Shown here: positions 24,181 to 36,100 of the stretch, piece after piece
Numbering within the stretch: the stretch's first letter is position 1
Layout of the letters: the number at the start of each line of letters is the position of its first letter
Origin: Nematostella vectensis
Taxonomy: Eukaryota; Cnidaria; Anthozoa; Actiniaria; Edwardsiidae
Assembly: GCF_932526225.1 (NCBI RefSeq)
Contig: NC_064039.1
Coordinates: forward strand, 7,765,001-7,811,458
Length of the DNA: 46,458 nt
Direction of reading: 5' to 3'
Made by a program: the position numbers and the translations under genes
Notes under the pieces: model-generated
Told to the model about the DNA's origin: nothing
What the model saw: only the letters and a program-made list of their open reading frames with translations
The model's database searches: none

Positions 24181-27100
24181 TTTCTTTCTTTTTCTTTCTT
24201 TTTGCGTTCATATTTGGACTTCTATTTTAAAGGCTAAAATTAATCTTTTACAGGATGCATGGCCTTTATTGAGGTCTTTATCAGAAACAAACAAAAGACA
24301 ATCTGCATCCATGCTATTAACTATAGGGCAGTAAATACATAAAAATAGCCACCTCATAATTGAGTAGACAATTGTCATGACATTGCTGACGTAAAATGAG
24401 TCTCCACCAAGGTAAATGCATCATGGGTAGGGTAAACGGACCCTTACTGATACTTTAGGTAAGATTTTGAGAATGTAATATTGTTACTATGACTGAGCGT
24501 AGACCTCTTGCTCATATAGCAGAACGGCCCCGTCACGACTCCTGGGGTGAAGGTATGTCAGGTATGCTGGCCCCATGTCCAGCCTATATCATCTCTCAGC
24601 ATGAGCGCGCCGTCACACTGATAGGCAATAATGCATTTCATATTACTGATACTCGGTTGGCAGCCCTTATTGTACTTATGTTTACTGCTTTACCTATTAT
24701 ATCCTTGCATGTTTTTCAATACAAACTCCCAGGTTGTAGAAATCTCGAACAAGAATACTGAATAAAGTATAACGAAATCATCGATCAAATCTTCAAAAGT
24801 CTTAATTGAATACGAAAATCTAGTAAGTGTTTTGCAGCTGACATGTTATCATCATTATCATTCGTGTTTTAACTGTAAACCAGCTGACTGCTTAGTAAGA
24901 AGCCAGAAGTCAAGTCAAATATCACGTGGAGTATATATAAAGTTTCGAGTGTAAAAAAAAAGGGCACAAGCGATTTGTATTCAAAGTAAAAAGGTTTCAA
25001 CAAGACGAAGTTTGCACTTGTGATTTGATATAAAACCACGCCCTAAATCCGCAACTAAATTAACATGTTGAAAGATCTAGAGCTTTCTTTCTTCGGTCGC
25101 ATAAAAAAAATAACGCCGAAAAGATGTGATCCTTTTGGAAGCCCATGCAAAGACCTCTGGATCCTCAAGCTTGACAATGGAAGATACAAGAGATAGAGAA
25201 AAGAGATAACGAGAGAGAAAGAGATAACAAGAAAAGATAGAATACGAAGACTTGTGTGTCTCTTGCTCGGTGTTATGGTGTAGATCGTGCAGTGATCGTG
25301 TAGTGAAGTGGAACGAACGCTGACAATTTGAATTTTCGAGGCTCATTAGCTCGGCGTTCGTTCGCTCTCAGAGATTACTAAGCTCTGGGCCTCTTTCTAA
25401 GGTGAGTAGAAGTGCGGAAATGCAAATGCCGAATTCACATTTTCGTGCCAGCTAGCTCGAATTCAAACACCTTAGCTTGATTAGGAATAGTCAAACAATG
25501 ATTCCGCCCAAAAAGTGCGATTGAATCACGAGCTATTTCAAGAAGAGGGGTAGCGATGGGTACCTGGTAAAAAATTCGCAAAGTTTCGGAATCTCGGCGT
25601 CTCGGAGTCCCGTTTTTTTGCAATTTTAGGGGTCTCGGGGCCTCGCTTTTTTTACCACGGCTCGGTCTCGGATTTTTAAACGCGATCTCAGAGTCCCGAA
25701 TTTTTGTTAAACGCGAACTGTCTTATGTTGTTACCATACTAAGCAAGCATGTATTGTAACTCTACTTATGTTTATGACATACCTCGAGCAAGTTATCCGA
25801 AAACATGCTCGAAAAAAAACTCGGGCTCGGTTGTTAATAGACCGGAAAAGCGCAGGCTCGAATTCAGAAATTTGACAAAGTCTCGGGCTCGGATTCTGAA
25901 ACACGGGTCTTGGCGACTCGGCAAGTCTTGGATTTACGTATCGCTACCCCTAAGAAGGGCTGGTCCGGCACGAAACTACGAATTCTGCGTACCCGCGATG
26001 TTACTTGACACAACTATACACGAGATTCTAATGAGCACGCGCCACAACAGAGTGAGTGTAGCGTGAACCATCTAGCCACATTCTCGTTCAGAAATAGGCT
26101 ACATAAGTTGTGTCAACCACGGCAAGCGAGTACAAACGATAAAGAAAAACAGCATAGCATTTCTAAAGCAAAAAGAAAATATATGTGAACCGGTAACGTT
26201 ACATCTGAGTTTTGCTTATTTCGACAGATTGCAGAAACCACAAAATGTATGGATGCTTCTTAAAGTAAGACGTTAAATTTATGATAAAAAAACTACATAG
26301 CCTAGCAAGGGAGCTATCACGTGACAAACAAGCAAGGGAGCTATCGCGTGACAGACAAGCAAGGGAGCTATCGCGTGACAGACAAGCAAGGGAGCTATCG
26401 CGTGACAGACAAGCAAGGGAGCTATCGCGTGACAGACAAGCAAGGGAGCTATCGCGTGACAGACAAGCAAGGGAGCTATCGCGTGACAGACAAGCAAGGG
26501 AGCTATCGCGTGACAGACAAGCAAGGGAGCTATCGCGTGACAGACAAGCAAGGGAGCTATCGCGTGACAGGAGCAAGGGAGCTATCCCGTGACAGAGGAG
26601 CAAGGGAGCTATCGCGTGACAGACGAGCAAGGGAGCTATCGCGTGACAGACGAGCAAGGGAGCTATCGCGTGACAGACAAGCAAGGGAGCTATCGCGTGA
26701 CAGACAAGCAAGGGAGCTATCGCGTGACAGACAAGCAAGGGAGCTATCGCGTGACAGACAAGCAAGGGAGCTATCGCGTGACAGACAAGCAAGGGAGCTA
26801 TCGCGTGACAGAGGAGCAAGAGAGCTATCGCGTGACAGACAAGCCAGGCATATTATTGCGTGAAATAAATAACTTGTGTCAAAAATGGAAGACGCTGTGA
26901 TCGTTCTTCTGGTTTGTGTTGCGGTTTTAATCGCAATTATGATTGCTCTTTATTTCTTGTGCCGCTCGGACGACCCCCTGAAGGATCACACGTGTGCTGC
27001 TCTACTGTACACGAAGATGACCGCGGTCAACCTTGAGGGCGACGAGCCATGTCTGATGGAGAAGCCACGAGAACCACGCAACAACGACATGAACACGACT

Positions 27101-30100
27101 CACTATGGCGGGAAAACACCAGATCCGCGTGACGGCGGGCGTGACGGTCCACGTGATGACGAAAAGCAGAAAGGCCTGCGTGACTTCACGGCTGACAAGC
27201 CCCGTGATGAAAGACGTGACAGCTCACGTGATGGAAGGCGTGACAGACCATTTGAAGAAAAGCTTGACGGCTCACGTGGTGGAAGGCGTGACGGTCCACG
27301 TGACTATGAAAAGTATCACGGCATGCGTGACGTCACGGTTGGTAAGCCACGTGATGGGAGGCCTGACGGACCACGTGATGGAAGACGTCACAGGTCACCT
27401 GATGAAAAGCTAGACGGCTCACGTGATAGAAGGCGTGACGAAACACGTGTTGAAAGGCGTGAGAGCTCGCGTGATGGAAGACGTGACGGACAACGTGATG
27501 AGAGGCGTGACGGGCTACGTGATGAGCGGCGTGACAGCTCACGTGAGGGAAGACGTGAAGGATCTCTTGACGAGAGGCGTGACTGGCCACGAGATGAGCA
27601 GCGTGACAGATCACGAGATAGAACACGAGAGGAGAGGCGTGACGGACACCGCGAACAGTGGCGTGACGGCCCACGTGATGAGAGAAGTTACAGCTCACGT
27701 GATAACTGGCGTGACAGCACTCATGGGGTTAAGCGTGACGGCGAACGAGATGAGAGGCGTGAGTGGCCACGTGTTGAAATGCGTGACGGTCCACGTGACG
27801 AAAGTAACAGCTCACGTGATAACTGGCGTGACAGCAATTATGATGCAGGACGTGACGGTTCAAGAGATCTCCGACGAGATATTCCACACCATGACTGGCA
27901 TAATTTTCCAGGCGATAAAAGGCGTGACAGGTCACGTGATGAAAGACGTGACGTTCCCCATGATGAACGGCATTACCGGTCACGTGATGAAAGGCGTGAC
28001 AACGCATTGTGGTTATAACGTTAAAATTGTGTTTATAGTAATTGCTTACAGTTGATTGCCGTATTATTTCTTGAAGATATATTTTTGCCGTCCTTATACA
28101 ATCAAATCGGGACAACGGAAGAACGCTGAATCTTTAAGAAGATATTGCACTTTTATTAAATCTTGCACACTGTCACACCTGTACATTTCACACCAGAGCA
28201 GCTTCTATTATATCCATGTAACAAACGAAGTACATGTTTTCACTTTAAGAAATAAACACATTTGTTGTAAGACCAAACGGTACCCCCCCCCCCCCATTCC
28301 CCGGGTCAAATCTTTAATCCTCAGTTGGAGCCGGACATGGGGTCAATTCTTTATGGCAGTCATGGGGTTTGAGCTATTTCCAGCTTTCACAGAAGCACAG
28401 TTAGGAATTAATTACAGAGAAAGTTTGGAAAGCCAAAATACGTGGAAAATACTCCATTTTGCAGATAAATATAAATTAATACGGTATAGTGTTAAGCAAT
28501 ATATACTGTATATAGTGCCCAATAGGATTGAAAATTGTACTTTTATGTTTCGGTAAGACTGGGAAGCTAAAATAGTGTAGGAAACTAGATTATACGTACA
28601 TAATATGTATCTTGTGCGATTAGTTTCTGTCTGTATAGTAGACATTGGTTGCAATAAGGAGCGTTGTTTTTGTTACACTTTGTCGTATTTCGAGAGCCAG
28701 CGCTAGTGCCCCTCTAAGCCCCGGATGTAAATCGACACTACCTTTAACTGGTTATAACTCCCTCTTGACAGGCTTATTATTCAATCGATCATTTGACAAA
28801 TCAGCGATTGATTCATTTAATTGGAACTCTTTAAAAAGTACCAAAAGTATACGAAAACGTACGACAAGAAAAGGTCAACCCAATGAGCAAGCCAATTGTC
28901 ACCTTGCAGAAATATATGAGGATCAAAGGTGCTAATACTAACACGAAAGCTAATCGTAAGTTGTTTGTAGTGTTCCTTAGTATATCTGACTGTTAAATAA
29001 TAGGCCATCACTAAACCAACGGTATCGAGTGAAGAGACGTTAACAGTGCTATCTATCGGAGCGGAAAGCCAGCACAAATAACTTACATAACTCTACGAGG
29101 TAAACAAAACGCGGCGACGCGAGCGTGCTGGGGCCGAACATTCAACCGTCATTTGCGATCGTAAAGGGCCATAACAAGTGAAGAATCCCAGCCATAGCGT
29201 GACCCAACGAGTGAGAAGAGGCAATCGATCACTCTTCGTATACAACATCAAGTACAATATTTAGAACTCGTGACAGTCAATCGAAATAGTATGCAGTAGT
29301 CGCTCATTAGAGCCTGACGGAACAGTTACAGACAAGCAAGCGACTTGGCACGAGTTCAGCAAAGAGTTCAACGGAATACAAACAAAAAGGTAATCATTAA
29401 CTATATTGTGAAATGAGGGGAGAAAGAAGTGTGCGGAAATTAGACTTCTGTGTTTTGCTTGGTTTTTCTTGTGCGTAGTATTTCGTGACCATGCTGAGTT
29501 GTAGTGAAGTGGAACGAACGCTGACAATTTGAATTTTTTAAGCTCATTAGCGCCGCGTTCATTCGCTCGTAGACATCGCTAGGGCCTTAGTTTGCTTCTC
29601 AAGGTGAGTAGGACCTCACAGAACTGTAAACATTTCTGACACTAAGCAAACCCTTATATAAATAAAGTCGAATTGGCAATAAAATTGCACAAAAGCGCTA
29701 TATAGTTAGCAAAAATCCGTTGAAAACAAACAGTGAGAAATATATAGCAAAACAATTCGTAAACCTCGATGGCGTTAACGACGACATGCAACATTTTAAA
29801 GTATCTACTTCGAGATTGAGGCCTGTCAGAATTAGAAAACGACTTGATACTTTTTATTAAGTAATATCCAATCGAATTGACACGATATATCGACAATTAT
29901 ATGTAACAAGTACTTATGATTCCGAAACAAAAGCATGCAAAATAGAAAGAAATAGAGAGCAAGACATAAACAATAGAAAGTGCTATTGAACCTGCTAACA
30001 AGTCACACATAGCGATTGACTTGTATTTAATTCAGCAAACTCAAACAGATTGCTGGTAGCACAGAATGGAAGCTCCCTGCTTTATGTAAAGCCTTAAATG

Positions 30101-33100
30101 AATTCTAACCCCAAACCAACTGAAACACGCTCCAATGGGCACCAAATAATTAGTGACGAAGTCACACTGCATGTCAGTGCAGCGAGCGATATATATGCGT
30201 GACAGAAAAACAAGGCAGAACAGTGCTTGACGGTCACGTAAGACACAGCATGGAATTAAATGTGATAATTCTGCTAATGTTATTTTTGGTTTTAATATTA
30301 TTCATGATTGTTGTTTATTTTGTGTCGCTCTAAGGATACCGTGCGCTGCTTTGCTCTATCCGAAAGCGATCTCGACCGGAAAATTCGTCCGACTTCAAGA
30401 AATCATGGTCAACACAGAGCAAAATCTATCGAGAAGAAGCTCACGCAGCGAGCACATGCGGATAATGTCCAAACTGCAGGAAAAGCCACCAGAGTCACGC
30501 ACCAACGGCGGACCTCCTTACAACGCTCGAGGAACTCGACCACCAGACAAGCGTGACACACGAGTATCTCAACCACCAGACACGCGCGACCCCCGAGGAT
30601 CTCGACCAACAGACACGCGCGACGCGCGAGGATCTCGACCACCAGACAAGCGCGATACGCAAGGGGCTCAGTTACCAGACAAGCGCGACACTCGTGTATC
30701 CACCAGGCCACCAGACACACGTGACACGCGAGTATCGAGGGCACAAGAGACGCGCTCTACACAAGACTCGCGCGGCGGATCAAGACGATCTGCGAGTCGA
30801 GACACGCGTGACCAAGAGCTTGACGCTCGCGGGAGATCTCAGAACGCGCGTACTAGAAGTATGCGAAACAGCGGTCCACCTGAAAGAAGAGATGATTTAT
30901 CGCGTGACAACAGACGTGAGGCTCCACGTGATAACAGGCGCGAGGTTTCGCGTGACAACAGGCGTGACGCATCACGCGATAACAAGCCTGATGTACCACG
31001 TGAAAGGCGTGACACATTACGCGATGAAAGGCGTGACATGTCACGTGATAAGAGGCGTGAAGCATCACGTGATGAAAGGCGTGACATACCACGTGATGAA
31101 AGGCGTGACATACCACGTGATGAGAGACGTGACGCACCACGTGAAGGTAGGCGTGACCCACCACGTGATGACAGGCGTGACGCATTCCTTGACGACCGCC
31201 GGGAGGGTAGAAGCACACAAGAATTTAGCCGAGATAACCGATTGCGTCAGCGAAGCTTGCGCGCACGTTCGGTGGATAGACCACGTGTCACAAGAGCTAG
31301 ATCTGAAGGTGGAAGAAGAAGCCGTTCTCTTGGTGATGTTCGTCTTAGAAACCGCGCGAGGTCAGTTGATCGAGTGTACGACCTTTGGGACAGGCGCTAT
31401 AGCATGAAAAGGGACCCATACCCTCAAGATGACATGCGAGAGAGACTTTATGGCGGCACACGTGACATACATCTAGCAAGAGACCCACCACGACACGAGC
31501 CGCGAGATAGCATGCCGCCTTGGGAGGGCCCGCGGGGACATTCGACACGTGACAAGGCGCGTGACATACCTCCGCACTGGAGTGACCAATACAGCATTCA
31601 AGCTCGGGACGATCTTTACAACAGACTTCAGGCACGGGACGACCCATACATCAAACAGCCCGGACGGGACGACCCGTACAACAAACAGCCCGGACGGGAC
31701 GACCCGTACATCAAACAGCCCGGACGGGACGACCCATACATCAAACAGCCCGGACGGGACGACCCGTACATCAAACAGCCCGGACGGGACGACCCGTACA
31801 ACAAACAGCCCGGACGGGACGACCCGTACAACAAACCTTCTGCACGGGACGACCTGTACGACCGACCTCCCTTACGAGATGACCCGTACCACCGACCACC
31901 TTTACGGGATGATCCCCACAGCAGACCTCCCTTACGGGATGATCCCCACAGCAGACCTCCCTTACGGGATGATCCCTACAGCAGACCTCCCTTACGGGAC
32001 GACCCGTACAACAAACCTTCAGCACGGGACGACCTGTACGACCGACCCCCCTTACGGGATGACCCGTACCACCGACCACCTTTACGGGATGACCCCCACA
32101 GCAGACCTCCCTTACGGGATGATCCCTACAGCAGACCTCCCTTACGGGATGATTTCTACAGCAGACCTCCCTTACTCGACGACCAACCTCCCTTACGGGA
32201 TGACCCGTACAACCGACCTCCCTTACGGGATGACCCGTTCGGCCGACCTCCCTTACGGGATGATCCCTTAAGCAGACCTCCTTTACGGGATGATCCCCAC
32301 AGCAGACTTCCCTTACGGGATAAACCATACAACCGAGATCCCTTACAGAATGACCAGTACGGCCGACCTCCCTTACGGGATGATCCCTACAGCAGACCTT
32401 CCTTACGGGATGATCCCTTAAGCAGACCTCCCTTACACAATGATCCGTTTGACCGAACTCCCTTACGGGATGATCTCTTAAGCAGACCTACTCTAGGGGG
32501 TGACTTGTACGACCGACCTCCCTTACGGAATGACCCGTACAGTAGAAACGAGGCAGGTGACGACCATGGCGAATATGGCCCAGTTTATCAACAAGCAGAA
32601 AGACGTGACATGTATGGGAGGTATGTGCCACGCGAAATCCCCGCGCGTGTAGAGCAGCACGAGTTTGACGCACTTCATCGCGAGATTCGCGCAAAGTCGG
32701 AGGAGATCAAGCTCCAGAGAGAGTCAGTGAACCGCGACATCCGCAAGGGCATTTATCAGCCAATCAGCAACAAGGAGGCGAAGGTGCGAGAGGAGCTTAT
32801 GAAATGCAACGGTACGCACCGCGACATCCTATATGACGAGCGTGACGCAGGGCAACATCACTATGAAGAGATCCCCCCAAGGATGTCACACAATAGCGAC
32901 TTGTCACGCGACCCGTACGAGGACGTGCATGACCCTCGTTACCTTCCAAAGCCGTTCGAGATGAGCCAAGGACGCAACGAAGATAACATAATCCGAAGGG
33001 AGCCTCGACCAAGACCTCACTCAATACAAATCACACACAGACAACACTCCAGTACCACGGATAGTTTTCTAGACACACAAAGAAACATGCGTGGACACAC

Positions 33101-36100
33101 AGGGAACCCGCCACAAGACATGCGCAGACACACAGTGGATGGAAATGGCTGGGGGGCTCTTCCAGACACTTACTTGATGTCAATCGGGATGCCGACCTCT
33201 CAGCCACCGCCAGCGGGCAAGGCAATGAACATACAAACGATTGACCCTCTGGAGATCCAGACACGCGCACCGGAAGACGAGCTGAGAGATTCCTATGTCA
33301 AGTATTTTGGTAAGCCTGAAGATTCACCCCATTCTCCTTACTTAAGGTCACTTAATAGCGTGGGTGATACAGACAAGAATGGATGGCGTTACCCTGACAA
33401 GAATACATTGCGTGACGTAGACAATGTCAGACAATCGCGCGACAACAAAGATGGATCGCGTAATGCAGACAATAGGCTGCGCGACGAAAAGTTGCTCAAT
33501 GATTCATGGGAAGCGAGTGAGTCGATGTACCGCGTGCGCTCGTTCGATTTCAGTCATCAGGAGAAGCGTGCGGCTCAACCACGTTCACGCTCCCTAGACC
33601 TGCACAGCGCCCCACCGAAGGAAGAGATCCGCGAGAGAGACACGCGGGGCAAACCTGTCACGGCAGTCGCACCAACGCGTGCGCGTGTCATGCACGTGGA
33701 GTCAACTACACCGCGACGGGATGACAGATCGCGCTACTCTTACGACCCTTACGACGACAGAAACGATCGCTACAACGGATACAGCAGTGATCATTATAGC
33801 AGACACGACAGGAGCGATTATTATGACAGGCAAGACAGACGTGATCATTACAACAGGCAAGGCAGGGGCGACCATTACGACAGGAGCGGTCATCACGGCA
33901 GGGCCGACAGGCGCGATCATTACGACAGGCGCGATCAGAACGACAGGCACGACAGGAAATACGACGAGGAGAGAGAAGATTACGTGTGAACATTTAGTGT
34001 CAACACCGGTCCACGGTACTAGATAAAAACGTATTGACGATTTGACAGTAAAGATTGAGTGGAGCTTGATGGCAGCGATCGTAACGATAACTACAACAAG
34101 AACACTAAGTTCAATAAATATAATATCAATTTGTATCATTTTAGTCAAACCTTCCAAATACATCCGTACAATTTACGCAAACATTTCTACAGGAATGTTT
34201 TTTTTTTTACATTTTCTATATACGCATTGTTTTTAATCAAAGTAAAACCGTAACTAGTTGCGCCACAAAGCGTGATGTTCAGTTGCACTGCAGTATGAAC
34301 ATAGAATAGAGTATGCAGTATAGAAGAGTGTAATATAGAGAAAAACTTTAGCTTAGAAGTGTCACGTCGCGAGTTTGCTTAAAGGGGCTCTGTCAGTCGC
34401 CATTTTGTCATCCAAACAGCTAAAGAAGCAGGTAGAAAATATTCATTTGCATCCGCGTATCGACATTTTTAACAACTGAATTTAATAGTTTAAAGATAAG
34501 CAATGCTTTTGTACGGTTATTTTGTTATTACTTTAAATAATGAAAAGCCAAAGGATAACAAAATGAAAGCTGATTGAGTCCCTGTTTTCAAAATACAAAA
34601 AAAAAAATGTAAACCATTTGTATTTATGGCATTATCAATGCCTGCAATTAATGTTAAAAAGCTAATGACATTTATGTCAAGAAGTTGTGGAATTTCCTAT
34701 TTACTCACTAATGGGTGTAAGGCAAGAGATGACTTGAATAAACTATAGAAAACTCGTGGTGGCCCAAGTGGTTCGTGGATAACATTAAGGGGCGGTTTGT
34801 TTTTCTGATACAGGAGGGTCGAAACTCTTTAATGGCTTTAATATTATAACAATGATTAGGGTTAGGGTTAGGGTATATATACAATTTGCCCATTTTTTCT
34901 GTGTTTACGTACCAAAAATGCTGAAAGTTCATTGACTTTTTAATATGTGTATAAACTTCAGATATAACATACGTAACATACGCACGTGGATGGTTTGTAG
35001 TCTTACCTGCAAGAGCTTCCGGCAGAGTCTCGTTTTCATCTCCTTTACCGTATCCCAGATGTATAACGTGTCTTCTTCCGCGCCCATCGTCGATGGACAA
35101 AGAACTTTGCTTAGATGACATGTAAACGCGGTTACCCTGTGTACGCAACAAAGCACATCTACGACAGAGCTGGTCAGAGGAACTTTGCGTCTTTGCTGGT
35201 CTTGTGATGCCACGTCGCACGCGCGCGCGCTCACTGACGGCGGAGTATCGCTCCCGTTAGAGCTGATTGAAGTCTCGTACCCAGCCTCTGAGCCAGAGCT
35301 TTGAGTCGAGCAGGAGTCGTCACTAATGTCCTCCCGCGCGGTGGCAAAGGAGCCTGCGACGCTTGTGGTCCGACAACTACTGTACTCAGTCGATGCGTCT
35401 GTGTCGATCAGCTTTGATCGCCGTATGCATAATCCACGTATATCCGATGACCGCAATGTGGAGCTAGATGTGTTTGTCCGACCTACGGTGCTGGGATCTG
35501 ACAGTCGTGGGCGCACTCGGTTTGCCACTGGTCGGAGAATAGCAGAAGAATCTCCAGGGTGTTTCTGGCCCTCGTCAGGAACGCTCGGTGAATCGCTTCT
35601 CGATCTGGTCGCCGATTGATTCCTTTCTTTGGTCCATTTGTCCTTAACGAACTCAAGCGAGTCAGACGAATGAGTGGAGTCCGGGCTACTCGAATCACGA
35701 TTCGCGTAGGGTGTGACTCGCTCACTAGTTCTACGTTGAGAGTCTTCATGCGAAGTGACTCGTTCACTAAGCTGTGAGGAGTATTCGAGTAATGTGCTCG
35801 AATCAATATCTTCAATACGCTGAGTCTTTTCTTCGGAAGCAAATTGCCCCTCCCTTTCTTGCCCTTTATCGGTAGCATGTCCGTGTTGAGCTTGTAGAGC
35901 TTTAGGGTGAAATTCGCACTGTTCTTTGAATTCTTGGTTGGTCATCTTAGTATGATCTTTCCCGTAGTGAACGAGATTTGTGTCTGAGCCAAACTTATGT
36001 GAGAGGGGGCCCTGGGCCTCGATACTGCGTTTCTCTGGTAGAGAGGCAGAGACATCAGGATAAGATGTAGTCATCCTGTATCGTTGCATCATGCTAGGGA

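Larger units (their letters stand above)
11571..35006 (-). other. 23.4-kb intron between exons 9 and 10 of the MUN/DEP gene
   Basis: Exon 9 ends in phase 0 and exon 10 starts in phase 0, and the helical pattern continues (KLLQ then VIWSLVGLYADHV), so the two are adjacent as far as I can tell. The intron carries the plus-strand small membrane-protein genes and most of the transposon-derived sequence in the window. A short unrecognised minus-strand exon within it cannot be excluded. Confidence 0.6.

Noticed and set aside
23864-24334. 156-codon ORF across the CTTT microsatellite
   Set aside because: Low-complexity Ser/Leu/Phe translation of a microsatellite, with no gene features.
24489-24761. 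90-codon ATG-started ORF with one hydrophobic stretch (LAALIVLMFTALPIISLHVF)
   Set aside because: It lacks the CRSDDP signature, signal peptide logic and any neighbour similarity; its length is within chance for this AT-rich DNA.
26199-26819. Long minus-strand ORF of CHAIAPLLV repeats
   Set aside because: It is the reverse reading of the 27-bp leader array; a 9-codon period without stops makes such ORFs automatically.
26299-26850. CRISPR-like regular repeats
   Set aside because: Units are head to tail with no unique spacers, and the context is eukaryotic.
31628-32328. Long ORFs in other frames over the decapeptide array (for example TTDLPYGM repeats)
   Set aside because: Shadows of the 30-bp coding repeat. 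Only the frame continuing to 33989 has unique flanks on both sides.
32797-33024. Minus-strand ORFs within gene F
   Set aside because: Antisense shadows of the gene F frame with no splice or family support.
34857-34876. TTAGGG repeats as a telomere
   Set aside because: Only three units inside a gene-containing region; at most an interstitial remnant.
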